This document shows positions 8,560-17,540 of a DNA stretch of 64,000 nucleotides, piece after piece. The position numbers were made by a program, and so were the translations under genes. The stretch is from Gudongella sp964575895 (GTDB lineage Bacteria > Bacillota > Clostridia > Tissierellales > Tissierellaceae). Positions within the stretch are counted from its first letter, which is position 1. Every line of letters starts with the position of its first letter. Location: the NCBI GenBank assembly GCA_964575895.1, contig CAZNTE010000004.1, positions 1 to 64,000 of the forward strand. Direction: 5' to 3'. Under the pieces are notes generated by a model that made no database searches, was not told the origin of the DNA, and saw nothing but the letters and a program-made list of their open reading frames with translations.

Positions 8560-8580
8560 TAGTAGTCTTAATTTATCATC

Positions 8581-9594
8581 TTATTTTTTAGGTCTAGATG
8601 AGCTATCCCTAACTGTGAGTTGAACTGGGAGTTCAATTGCTTGATCATCACTCTTTTCTCCCTTTAACACCTTAAGTATTCTCCTTATGGCTACAGCACC
8701 AATGTCGTAGTAAGGTTCCTTGATGGTGGTCAATTTTGGTCTATATACTGAAGCTAGGGAGATGTCTCCATAGCCAACTACAGAAACGTCATCAGGTACC
8801 TTGATATTGTTATCATAGAAGAAATTTATCAAGCCAAGGGCTATTTCATCTTCACAACAGAATACTGCAGTTATTTTTTCATCAATAATCCTTTTTAAGA
8901 TACTCTCTCCCAAATCATATCCAGCATTAATTCCATGACCATCCACTTCAAAAATAATCTTCTTTTCACCCAACTCATTCATATGAGTTGAATAGCCTTG
9001 AATCTTTTGCTTTTCTATAGTTAGTTCCATATCCTTTTCTTGAGTGATGTAGGCTATTTTCCTGTGTCCAGTTTCAATAAGGTGCCTCATAACTTTTTCA
9101 GAAGCATCCAAATTGTTAATCTTAACTGTAGGACTTTCCAGAACATTATAGTATTTATTAAGATATACAAATGGTGTCTTACTCATATTAAGGTGAGCAA
9201 GTACCTCTGGATTAAGAATTTCAGATACAATTAATATTCCAGCTACCTGTTTTTGCATAAGTAATTGAACAAATCTAATCTCCGCTTCCTTATCTGAGTA
9301 ACTGCTTAATAATAGTATATCGTAGTTATACATCCTGCCCACTTCTTCAACACCTCTAATGATTTGAGCAACATATGAACTTCCTATATCATCAACGATA
9401 ATACCAACGATATTAGATTTTTTAGTTACCAAACTCCTGGCAACTTCATTTGGTTGATAATCAAGTTCTTCAATAGCAGCTAAAACTCTTCTTCTAGCCT
9501 CAGGGCTAACTGGCTTTGAATCGTTAATGACCCTAGACACCGTCGAAATTGATACTTCAGCAAGCTTTGCTACATCTTTTATTGTTACTGCCAT
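8581..9594 (-). CDS. LacI/GalR family transcriptional regulator
   Basis: A 337-residue repressor: HTH and hinge at 1-58 (TIKDVAKLAEVSISTVSRVIND, LDYQPNEVARSL) followed by a periplasmic-binding-protein-like effector domain. The N-terminus resembles CcpA-type proteins, but this is shared by many LacI members. No sugar operon is adjacent, so the effector is unknown. ATG with AAAGGAGGGG site; the next upstream gene is only 43 bases away. Confidence 0.93.
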   Translation of the reverse strand: MAVTIKDVAKLAEVSISTVSRVINDSKPVSPEARRRVLAAIEELDYQPNEVARSLVTKKSNIVGIIVDDIGSSYVAQIIRGVEEVGRMYNYDILLLSSYSDKEAEIRFVQLLMQKQVAGILIVSEILNPEVLAHLNMSKTPFVYLNKYYNVLESPTVKINNLDASEKVMRHLIETGHRKIAYITQEKDMELTIEKQKIQGYSTHMNELGEKKIIFEVDGHGINAGYDLGESILKRIIDEKITAVFCCEDEIALGLINFFYDNNIKVPDDVSVVGYGDISLASVYRPKLTTIKEPYYDIGAVAIRRILKVLKGEKSDDQAIELPVQLTVRDSSSRPKK

Positions 9595-9637
9595 AATACC
9601 CCTCCTTTGCTAGCTGTAAAAGTTAGCTATTTTTCTA

Positions 9638-12600
9638 TTATACTAGATTCCCTGAAAATACACTACTTAAAACTTCCAAATAATTCAAATCCCTATTTGT
9701 AAATTCCTTTACACGTAAAGGAACACTAACCTTTAGAATCCCAATGATATGACCATTTCTAATCAGAGGTACTATTACTACTGAGTCAAAGTCCTTGTGT
9801 CTGAAACTTGCTCCCCCTGAATCATCATTAGTCCAGTCGATGTAAATTCTTCCTCTTCTAGATTCATTTATATAAGCTATATCATCCTTGTTAATTGATA
9901 AGATCTTGCCCTCATCTGATTGGACAATAAATTTCACATAATCACTGTGATTTTCTTCAGTGTCAAATACAGAGAGGATTGTATTATATCCACTCACACA
10001 CTCTATTACCTTACTTAGAAAGAAATCAACTCTAGATTCAAAGGACATTTCCCTTCTGCCAAGGGTTGCAACCTCAACAAAGGATGATAATTTCTTTGAA
10101 TCCCTTGCGATATTATCAAGATTAATTTCCAAGGCTTGATCATCAAAATCCTGAATCCTACCCATGCCATCATTCCAGATTATAGCCTTGTTTCTCCCCA
10201 GAACTTCCTTGGCATAGTATAAAGCCTGATCCGCCTTTGCAATCAATTCATCTCTCTCACTACCATGACTGGGGAAACAGGATATTCCAATTGATATGGT
10301 TATACTATCCTTAACAACCGGTATTGATATTTCACTTACTCTCTTTCTTATCTTTTGGGCCACCTCATATGCATCATCTGCTGAGATATCATCAAGGATT
10401 GCAATAAACTCCTCACCACCGTACCTGCCCACATCATCAGTATCTCTTAATGTTTCCCTAAGGGTTTCTCCAATGACAGCAAGTACGCTATCTCCAACAA
10501 TATGACCATAGGTATCATTAATTGTTTTAAACCTATCTATGTCCATCATTAGAACTGAAAACTCACTATTACTATCGCTGTATTCATTGAGAAGTTCAAT
10601 AAATCTCTCTTCTATAACATCTCTAGTCAATAGTCCAGTTGTAGTATCAATACTGGATGATTTATGAAGTTTCATTCCATCGATATTTATTAATATTATA
10701 TTTATAAGTTTATTTATCCTATCCACTGTCTCTGAGTTAAATCTATTTATATAACTTGTTGTATCAAGGTAAAGATATCCTCTAATACGATTTTTCTGAG
10801 TGGATCTTTTCCTTCTGTTCTTCTTAACAAAGGTTTTAGCTGGCTCCTTATATATAAGAGGAACTACTATCATCCCCACAGTATTCTCCTCAGTGAAACC
10901 ATTGATATCCTTTCTATTAAAGGAATCATGGTCACCTCTTACAAAGTAGAAGGTCCTACCTTTAAGTATTTCAGCTTCCACAACCTTTTTAATCTCAAAA
11001 TCAACTGGAAAATCGCCAATCTTAATATCCATACTCTTTACATCTTCACTTATTGAAAATATTCTAACCATGCTTCTCTTTGCCATGGTTAGGTCCATAA
11101 GGTGCTCTTGAGTAAGTCTTATGTTTTCCTCGTAGTTGTCAGTAAGTTCACTTACTAGTTCTGCTGTTATATTTATGTTTGGTAGTCTCTTTAAGTTATT
11201 AACTATCTTTATAGTTGGATCATCCTTGATTAAACAAAGATATTTAGAAACAATAGAACTATCAAATAATTCAGCTTGTTTCAAATTATCTGTTAATACA
11301 AACCCAAGTTTTTTAAGAATACCATCTAGCTTAGCTCTGGCCTCTGGAATTTTTATTCTGATTAATGCTTTTTCTTTCTCAGATATTTCACTTATACCTT
11401 TAACCATGGTATAGCCATAGTCAAGTATCATAAGATATATTCCAATGGCTGACTTTTCACTGTTGGACTTACAGTAGGATTCAGCTATAAATCTTAAGTA
11501 ATCAGGTTTTAGTCTCTTTAACCTATATTTATTCTCCAATAAAATATTTAAGGCCTGACTTGCCTGACTCTTATTCCTACCAATCAACCTTTTAATTATC
11601 TCGTAATCATCCATAAATAACTTTAAAGATTCTTTATTGTTGATATTTGTAAACTCTTCAATCACCTTATAGGCATTTTCAAAGTCTTTAATCTGCATTG
11701 CTAGGGTTGTGGACAGGAGTACAAAATGGGTTCTCTGGTAATCTCCACCCTTGCTTTCAAATTCCTTTAGAAGTTCTTCATATTCATTAAAATCAAAATG
11801 CTTCTTCTCCATTGTAGAGATAAAAAACAATCTGGATTTGTTAGTCAGGTAATTCTTAATACTAATTTCCTTAGATCTCTCCATGGAAATATTAGAAAAC
11901 ATCTTTGCTGATTCTGTATCCCCCATGCTCAGATAGTATTCACCAAGGAAGTTTGTATAATGAATATTAATTTCCTTGTCAAGGATGGGCTCCCTCTTAT
12001 TTATCTCCCTAATAAGGAGAAATATTTCAACTGCCTCTTTCAATCTTTCAGTCTTTAAGTAGATCATTCCAAGGTTAACTGAACTTAAAAAACTAAGCCT
12101 GGTATCCCCAGTAACCTTACTTAATTCCATAGCCTTTAAAAGGTACTCCTTGGCTGACTCAAAATCTTGCAGGGTCAAGTAAACTTCTCCAATATTATTT
12201 AAGAAAGTAGCTTGCATGGATACTAATCCGTATTTCTCTGATATTTCATAGCTTCTAAAATAATAATCCAAGGCTGTTTTTGGTCTACCATATATCTCAT
12301 TGTATAAATTCCCAATATTATTGGTTGGTTTAACCATTTCAAACTCTTTCTTGCTCTTTCTATATGAATCTATGGCTAGATTATAGAAGTCCAAGGCAAC
12401 CTTGTAATTCCCAAACATGGCTTCAGAAATTCCTCTGATATTGTATAGATCCCCCAGGTATGAATCAACTCTGTTCCTTAAGGACAGATCTATTGCTTCT
12501 TTAACAACAACTTGCAACCTCTCCAAATCTCCAGCAGAAATAAGAGCTTTTGCTTTTGTTAAAAGGGCAAAGACTCTAAGTTTAATATCATGTATATTTC

Positions 12601-14935
12601 CAATTTCATCTTCCATTTCAGATAAAGCCCTCATGGCTTCAGAAATTTCATTTTTCTTAACTTGGATATCAGCCTTATAAATCTGAGAATACAAATATAC
12701 ATCTAGTCTTCCCAGTTCAAGGGATAATTGGTCAAGTCTTTCCAAATACTTGGAAAGAGAGGTTAAATCCCCCTTGATTAAAGTCTTATCTGCTAGTTGG
12801 AATAATATCTCCAGTTCCTTTTCAGGATTGTGACCGTTAATAATTTCCAAAGAAGTCTCCAGTAAACCGATTACTAAATCACTATACATATTATTTTGAT
12901 TCGAAATTCTCTCATCAATAATTTCAAGGCATTTGTTATGCTTATCTGATCTTGCCAATTGAAAGATCAGTTCATCAAAATTATATGATATGTTGTTTTC
13001 TTTGTCATAAATTATATATTCAGATATCATATTATGAACTATAGGCTTGTCTTCAATTAGATTATCATAAACATATTCCTTTAGGTCCTGCTCCACATAA
13101 AAGACTGCATCCACATCTGTAGTTCTAAAGTTAAGAACACGTCTTTCAATAAACTTATCAATACATGAATTAAGTTCACCAAGATTAACCTCTAGATGTT
13201 TTAGTAGATACTTGATTGGTGCTGGTGCATCAAATGCTGAGATAATCTTTAATATTTTTATGTCGCCTTCAGAAAAACCCACTAATTGATTAGATATAGT
13301 GTCATTATAACTTTTTGGATAATCCAGGGCACTATAATCTCTATCCACTACAGCCCAGGATCCATTTTCATTTATATATAGTTCTCCCTTGTCAAATATA
13401 TGCTTTATTATCATCTCCAGGTATCTTGGATTACCTTTTGTTTCTTGATAGAGAACCTTTGCAAAGTTCTTAGGAGCATATCCTATGCCCAACACCTCTT
13501 TTACCATAAGAGATGTATTCTCATAACTTAGGTTATCAAGTAGTATATATGATTCCTGGTTTCTTGGTTTCCACTCATTGATGATATCCGCACTTAGGGG
13601 ATCTACAATATTCCCTTCATTTAAGGTAAATACAAACAATACCTTCCTGAACCTTAGCTTGGAAGATATATACTCCAGCATACTGAAAAATTCATGATCT
13701 CCATATTCCAAACCACTGACTCCAACATATATAAATCTATTGTGTGATAGTTTCTGAATCTCAGCAATAAGAAGATTAAAAACCTTATACCTATCATCTA
13801 TCTTACTTAAATCAAAGGTTAAACTTTCACCCTTATTATATATGGTGAAAATACTTGGATTATCAATCTTGCTACTACTTTCCATATCGCTCATTGCCAA
13901 TACATTTGATATGAAGTTAGTAATGGAAAGGAGAGTATATGTATCGCTTTCATCTATTTCCATAGTACAGGTTCTGCTACCTCTCATTTCACTCCTGAAT
14001 AAAATCTCCTTTAAAACTCTGGTTTTACCCGTTCCATTTCCCCCAGAAACAAGAACCTTATTCTCAAATGAGTGCCCTTGATCTATAAGGGTTTCAATCC
14101 TTTGAACTTTTTTAAGGAAATCTTCGCCTCCCACTAGCTTGGTTCTAAAGAATAGTTTGTTTCTATCATTTAAGTAATCAACTGAATGCTTAACTCCAGT
14201 TATCTCTTCTAGTTTATTAATAATAGCACTAAAATCCAGAATCCTTTTAAGTGGATCCTTACTGGTACAAATAGCAACTAAATCATCAATTTTATTTTTA
14301 CCTGATTCATTTAAGACACTAAAATCAAAGGGCCATACCTTCAACAAGATGCCCAGAGAATATATGTCCGCTTTATAATCAACATTATCATCATTAGATA
14401 ATATTTCAGGCGCTAGGTACTGATTATGATCGAAGTTGATATTTATGTCGTAGAATTCTTCTGATGAGCTGGTTAGATTTGTCAGTTTGATTTGACCATC
14501 CTTATAGTAGACATTGGATGGATTCAAAACCTTGTATACAATACCTCTGAACTGAAGGTATGCCAAGGTATCAATTATTTGATATAAACTTTCAACTGGT
14601 ATACTATCTTTGCTACTTTCAAGTTTTTTATCCAAGGTCTTCCATTCAATGTATTCACTGGTAACACAATAAAGGAGCTTATTTACCTCCTTAAGATTAA
14701 TATTATTAATAAGTTCAATACCGTAGGATGAGAGTAGATTTTCTTGAGTGAAATTCTTGTAGCTTTGAATATTTTCTATCAAATCATCAATTACTTCACT
14801 GTGATCATGCCTATTTAAGATCTTCAAAAACAGCTTGGAAGAAGGGTTCTTAATGTTTTCAACAACATATGACTCCTCTTCCTTGCCTTTATTCAAGGTT
14901 TTAACTACTCTATACTTGTTATTGATAAGCTGCAT
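9638..14935 (-). CDS. Pseudokinase-ATPase-TPR-GAF-GGDEF-GAF signalling protein
   Basis: A 1765-residue cytoplasmic protein. Residues 8-245 have a Ser/Thr kinase fold (Lys38, YLAPE 173-177, DIYSLG 190-195), but the HRD aspartate is Val136 and the DFG aspartate is Asn153, so it is a likely pseudokinase. An AAA/STAND-like ATPase follows with Walker A GGNGTGKT (298-305). Next come TPR-type helical repeats (about 690-1060), a GAF-like region (about 1250-1400), a GGDEF domain with intact GGEEF near 1505 and inhibitory RxxD five residues before it, and a C-terminal GAF domain (about 1590-1755). The GGDEF part should make cyclic di-GMP from GTP and be product-inhibited. No membrane helices. Signal unknown. 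ATG with GGAGGTGG site. Confidence 0.88.
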   Translation of the reverse strand: MQLINNKYRVVKTLNKGKEEESYVVENIKNPSSKLFLKILNRHDHSEVIDDLIENIQSYKNFTQENLLSSYGIELINNINLKEVNKLLYCVTSEYIEWKTLDKKLESSKDSIPVESLYQIIDTLAYLQFRGIVYKVLNPSNVYYKDGQIKLTNLTSSSEEFYDININFDHNQYLAPEILSNDDNVDYKADIYSLGILLKVWPFDFSVLNESGKNKIDDLVAICTSKDPLKRILDFSAIINKLEEITGVKHSVDYLNDRNKLFFRTKLVGGEDFLKKVQRIETLIDQGHSFENKVLVSGGNGTGKTRVLKEILFRSEMRGSRTCTMEIDESDTYTLLSITNFISNVLAMSDMESSSKIDNPSIFTIYNKGESLTFDLSKIDDRYKVFNLLIAEIQKLSHNRFIYVGVSGLEYGDHEFFSMLEYISSKLRFRKVLFVFTLNEGNIVDPLSADIINEWKPRNQESYILLDNLSYENTSLMVKEVLGIGYAPKNFAKVLYQETKGNPRYLEMIIKHIFDKGELYINENGSWAVVDRDYSALDYPKSYNDTISNQLVGFSEGDIKILKIISAFDAPAPIKYLLKHLEVNLGELNSCIDKFIERRVLNFRTTDVDAVFYVEQDLKEYVYDNLIEDKPIVHNMISEYIIYDKENNISYNFDELIFQLARSDKHNKCLEIIDERISNQNNMYSDLVIGLLETSLEIINGHNPEKELEILFQLADKTLIKGDLTSLSKYLERLDQLSLELGRLDVYLYSQIYKADIQVKKNEISEAMRALSEMEDEIGNIHDIKLRVFALLTKAKALISAGDLERLQVVVKEAIDLSLRNRVDSYLGDLYNIRGISEAMFGNYKVALDFYNLAIDSYRKSKKEFEMVKPTNNIGNLYNEIYGRPKTALDYYFRSYEISEKYGLVSMQATFLNNIGEVYLTLQDFESAKEYLLKAMELSKVTGDTRLSFLSSVNLGMIYLKTERLKEAVEIFLLIREINKREPILDKEINIHYTNFLGEYYLSMGDTESAKMFSNISMERSKEISIKNYLTNKSRLFFISTMEKKHFDFNEYEELLKEFESKGGDYQRTHFVLLSTTLAMQIKDFENAYKVIEEFTNINNKESLKLFMDDYEIIKRLIGRNKSQASQALNILLENKYRLKRLKPDYLRFIAESYCKSNSEKSAIGIYLMILDYGYTMVKGISEISEKEKALIRIKIPEARAKLDGILKKLGFVLTDNLKQAELFDSSIVSKYLCLIKDDPTIKIVNNLKRLPNINITAELVSELTDNYEENIRLTQEHLMDLTMAKRSMVRIFSISEDVKSMDIKIGDFPVDFEIKKVVEAEILKGRTFYFVRGDHDSFNRKDINGFTEENTVGMIVVPLIYKEPAKTFVKKNRRKRSTQKNRIRGYLYLDTTSYINRFNSETVDRINKLINIILINIDGMKLHKSSSIDTTTGLLTRDVIEERFIELLNEYSDSNSEFSVLMMDIDRFKTINDTYGHIVGDSVLAVIGETLRETLRDTDDVGRYGGEEFIAILDDISADDAYEVAQKIRKRVSEISIPVVKDSITISIGISCFPSHGSERDELIAKADQALYYAKEVLGRNKAIIWNDGMGRIQDFDDQALEINLDNIARDSKKLSSFVEVATLGRREMSFESRVDFFLSKVIECVSGYNTILSVFDTEENHSDYVKFIVQSDEGKILSINKDDIAYINESRRGRIYIDWTNDDSGGASFRHKDFDSVVIVPLIRNGHIIGILKVSVPLRVKEFTNRDLNYLEVLSSVFSGNLV

Positions 14936-14954
14936 GAATCCACCTCCTTAAATA

Positions 14955-15395
14955 CTAATCATCACTCATATTTTGGTGTAGCTTCTCTAATGCTATTTTA
15001 AGATGTTCCTTTTCATCCAATGTCAGGTCATCCAGTTTTGTCTCTAGAAACTCAATCCTCTTTTCCAAAACCTTATCAAGAATATTATGTCCCTTTTTTA
15101 AGACAAGAACCCTTACTACTCTCTTATCCTTTTCGTCCTTGGTTCTCTTTACAAGCTCCGCTTTTTCCATTCGATCTATAAGGTCTGTAATGGTACTACA
15201 GGCTAAATCCATTCTCTGACTTAACTCGCCAATTGTAAGATCTCCATTGTTTATAAGAATTTGAAGGGCAGTAAATTGAGGCACCGTAATATTAAAATCA
15301 TTAAGGATAGACCTTCCCTTTTTTCTGATTATATAATCTACCTTCCTTAAATGCTTTTCAATGGAAATTACATGTTCTCTATTCTCTGCTCCCAT
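14955..15395 (-). CDS. MarR family transcriptional regulator
   Basis: A 146-residue winged-helix protein with the MarR pattern: N-terminal dimer helix, HTH (LTIGELSQRMDLACSTITDLIDRMEKAELV) and wing (RTKDEKDKRVVRVLVLKKG). MarR proteins are dimeric ligand- or redox-sensing repressors. It lies between the lipid kinase gene (9 bases upstream) and the giant GGDEF gene (19 bases downstream) and may be cotranscribed with both. A single Cys in the HTH region is not by itself evidence for redox sensing. Confidence 0.93.
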   Translation of the reverse strand: MGAENREHVISIEKHLRKVDYIIRKKGRSILNDFNITVPQFTALQILINNGDLTIGELSQRMDLACSTITDLIDRMEKAELVKRTKDEKDKRVVRVLVLKKGHNILDKVLEKRIEFLETKLDDLTLDEKEHLKIALEKLHQNMSDD

Positions 15396-15404
15396 AACGT
15401 CCTC

Positions 15405-16289
15405 CTAAACAAGTATTTTAAGTCCTTTTGGTATTACCATAAAATCAACTGGTAGCTTACCACCATATTCTCCATCAACATCAACTACTATATCTTCACC
15501 GCTGGTAATTTTTACATTCTTGGTTTTAAAGTACTTAACCTTTGGATGATTAATGTGCTGTCCAGTAAGTACATTTAAGAATATATTAGCCAACTCAGCC
15601 ACATCCGCCTTTTTAATCAGTACCACATCTAATAACCCATCCAAAACATCAGCATTTGGGGCAAGATGTGTAAAGCCGCCAATTGATGAACTATTGGATA
15701 TTACAAACAACATTATCTCTTCTTCAGATGTAAACTCTTCACTTTCAATCTTCATCTTTACTGGTTCTAATCCATTGTTTACTAGTTCTCTTACACCTTC
15801 TAAATAATATGCCATCCGACCAATGACAGCCTTAACTTCAGGTTGAGCCTTATAAGCCACCTGAGTCAACAATCCTCCTGCGGCAACGTTTACAAAATAA
15901 TCATCATTAGCTTTTCCAATATCCACTTCAACTATATTTCCCTTTTTAATCATTTGGAAGAAGTTTTTTGCTGTCTTTGGTATCTCTAGATAGTTGGCAA
16001 AGTCATTCACAGTACCACTGGCAAGAATAGTCATGGGAAGTTTGTCCCTGCTATTCATAATCCCCTTAACAACCTCATTTACTGTGCCATCTCCACCACA
16101 GGCTATAACTAAGTCGAATTCATCCTTTGTGGTCTTCATGGCTTCAAACATTGCATCGTATTTTTTCTTGGTGAAATACTTCCCGATAACATAGCCTTCA
16201 TCTAGTAGAAGCTTGCACAAGGCATCTATTTTTTTCTCAGTTGCTTGTCTTCCCGAAGATGGATTTATAATAAATTTAATTCTTTTCAT
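15405..16289 (-). CDS. Diacylglycerol/lipid kinase (YegS/DgkB family)
   Basis: A 294-residue lipid kinase. The DAGK catalytic domain has the nucleotide loop IINPSSGR at 8-14 and GGDGT at 65-69, and the C-terminal beta-rich domain is present. Members phosphorylate diacylglycerol or related lipids at the membrane and are important for phospholipid recycling in Gram-positives. I start it at the ATG at 16289, which has GGAGAA eight bases upstream; a start at 16367 would overlap the promoter. Confidence 0.9.
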   Translation of the reverse strand: MKRIKFIINPSSGRQATEKKIDALCKLLLDEGYVIGKYFTKKKYDAMFEAMKTTKDEFDLVIACGGDGTVNEVVKGIMNSRDKLPMTILASGTVNDFANYLEIPKTAKNFFQMIKKGNIVEVDIGKANDDYFVNVAAGGLLTQVAYKAQPEVKAVIGRMAYYLEGVRELVNNGLEPVKMKIESEEFTSEEEIMLFVISNSSSIGGFTHLAPNADVLDGLLDVVLIKKADVAELANIFLNVLTGQHINHPKVKYFKTKNVKITSGEDIVVDVDGEYGGKLPVDFMVIPKGLKILV

Positions 16290-16339
16290 GTTGGTTTCTC
16301 CTAATTCAGATACTTCAAAATTTTTGGTTATTCTCTTAT

Positions 16340-16367
16340 AGTATAACAGTTTGCTAGAGTTTATCAA
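16340..16367 (-). promoter_or_regulatory. Promoter of the lipid kinase / MarR operon
   Basis: Minus-strand -35 TTGATA (16362-16367), 16-base spacer, -10 TATACT (16340-16345), about 50 bases before the lipid kinase ATG. Confidence 0.55.
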
Positions 16368-16380
16368 TGGAAATTTGGTA

Positions 16381-16405
16381 AAAAAAAGAACCCCCCTGGG
16401 GTTCT
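16381..16405 (-). terminator. Terminator of the ytxHG-like operon
   Basis: Minus-strand AGAACCCC / GGGGTTCT followed by seven T residues. The 5' arm overlaps the stop codon of the YtxG-like gene. Confidence 0.88.
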
Positions 16406-16880
16406 AGCTGTACTTCTTAATACTGTCCCTAACTATCTCAATTATTTCCTTGACAATTTCAAAATAAGATTTTACATTGTTGGCATTAAATTGGAAAGAT
16501 AGAGCAGTTTCTGCCAATGTATCCGTAAGTATATCCATGGTATCTGTCACCTTATGCCCTGCATTATCAACAATGCCAGCAACATCATCAATTTTTGAGG
16601 TAATTCCATTTACATTGTGAATTACTCCTTGTAGATCAGGAGACATTTCAGCGATCATCTTATTAGCTTCTTTGGTAATCTTGTTAACATTTTCCGTAAT
16701 TTCTGGCAATTGCTTTATTGTAGTGTCAATTTCCTTCATATTTGCTTCCACTACAGATGAAGCTTGTCCCAATACCTTGTTTACATTTCTTAAGATTAAC
16801 ATAAGATAAGCAAGAACACCTATCCCCAGTAGGAACAACAAAAGTTTTAGCAAATCTGCCAATGTCAAAGTTACATCCAT
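16404..16880 (-). CDS. DUF948-like / YtxG-type membrane protein
   Basis: A 158-residue protein with one N-terminal membrane helix (about 8-28) followed by a long amphipathic helical region with repeats of IT/VN pattern and no enzymatic motif. Bacillus YtxG is a general-stress protein of this layout and is likewise adjacent to ytxH. Here it follows the YtxH-like gene by 27 bases. Function of the family is unknown. Confidence 0.75.
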   Translation of the reverse strand: MDVTLTLADLLKLLLFLLGIGVLAYLMLILRNVNKVLGQASSVVEANMKEIDTTIKQLPEITENVNKITKEANKMIAEMSPDLQGVIHNVNGITSKIDDVAGIVDNAGHKVTDTMDILTDTLAETALSFQFNANNVKSYFEIVKEIIEIVRDSIKKYS

Positions 16881-16907
16881 ATTACTCCCCCCTTGGATTT
16901 GCTAATC

Positions 16908-17318
16908 TTACATCTTATCTTCTACATCTTCCTTCGTATCTTCAATTACTTCCTTAACTTCTTCTACCCCTTCTTCCACTTCTTCCATTACCTCTTCGCC
17001 ATCTTCCTTAAGTTTCTTTGTTTTTTCCTTAAGTTCTTCGATGCCTTTTTTTACTTCAACTTTAGCTTTTTCTAAAGTTTCTTTAGTATTGTCAAGTTGA
17101 TCTTCCACTTTTTCCTTAACAGTTTCAGCAACCTCTTTGGTCTTGTTTGCAATTTCTTCTCTGGTTTCCTTACCTGATTTTGGAGCAAATAATAACCCTG
17201 CAGCTGCTCCTAGAGCTGTACCTATTGCTGTCCCTACAGCTACGTTTTTAGCAGTTTCTTTTTTCTTAGCTTTTTCCATTTGTTTTCTTTTTTCTTCAAT
17301 AATTTTATTCAATTTCAT
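16908..17318 (-). CDS. YtxH-family general stress protein
   Basis: A 136-residue protein with the YtxH signature: a Gly/Ala-rich hydrophobic segment (TAIGTALGAAAGLLFAPKSG) followed by highly charged Lys/Glu-rich coiled coil, here ending in an acidic tail rich in EEV repeats. I start at the ATG at 17318, which has GGAGAGAG upstream; the longer version from 17354 lacks a ribosome binding site. First gene of an operon with the YtxG-like gene. The family is stress-linked in Bacillus; biochemical role unknown. Confidence 0.82.
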   Translation of the reverse strand: MKLNKIIEEKRKQMEKAKKKETAKNVAVGTAIGTALGAAAGLLFAPKSGKETREEIANKTKEVAETVKEKVEDQLDNTKETLEKAKVEVKKGIEELKEKTKKLKEDGEEVMEEVEEGVEEVKEVIEDTKEDVEDKM

Positions 17319-17473
17319 ATACACTCTCTCCTTTACTAATTCTATGAGAATCATTTACCCAAATAAAAGTGTATATAATCATATTTTATGATAATTGTCT
17401 AATATATAACCAATCCAATCTGGGTAACTACTTAATATCTTAGTTTCAATAGTACAAGTAGTAACTAAGTTTG

Positions 17474-17502
17474 TTGAATAATTGATAAAACTAGATTATA
17501 AT
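17474..17502 (+). promoter_or_regulatory. Promoter of the heterodimeric ABC exporter
   Basis: -35 TTGAAT (17474-17479), 17-base spacer, -10 TATAAT (17497-17502). Just upstream an inverted repeat (CTTAGTT and AACTAAG, about 17450-17480) could be an operator; no protein is assigned to it. Confidence 0.65.
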
Positions 17503-17540
17503 ATATTTTGAGTGTCGAAATAACATCATGGAGGTATCAA

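Noticed and set aside
17440..17485. Operator for a specific regulator upstream of the ABC exporter
   Set aside because: An imperfect inverted repeat is present, but it is short with a long loop and cannot be linked to a named protein.
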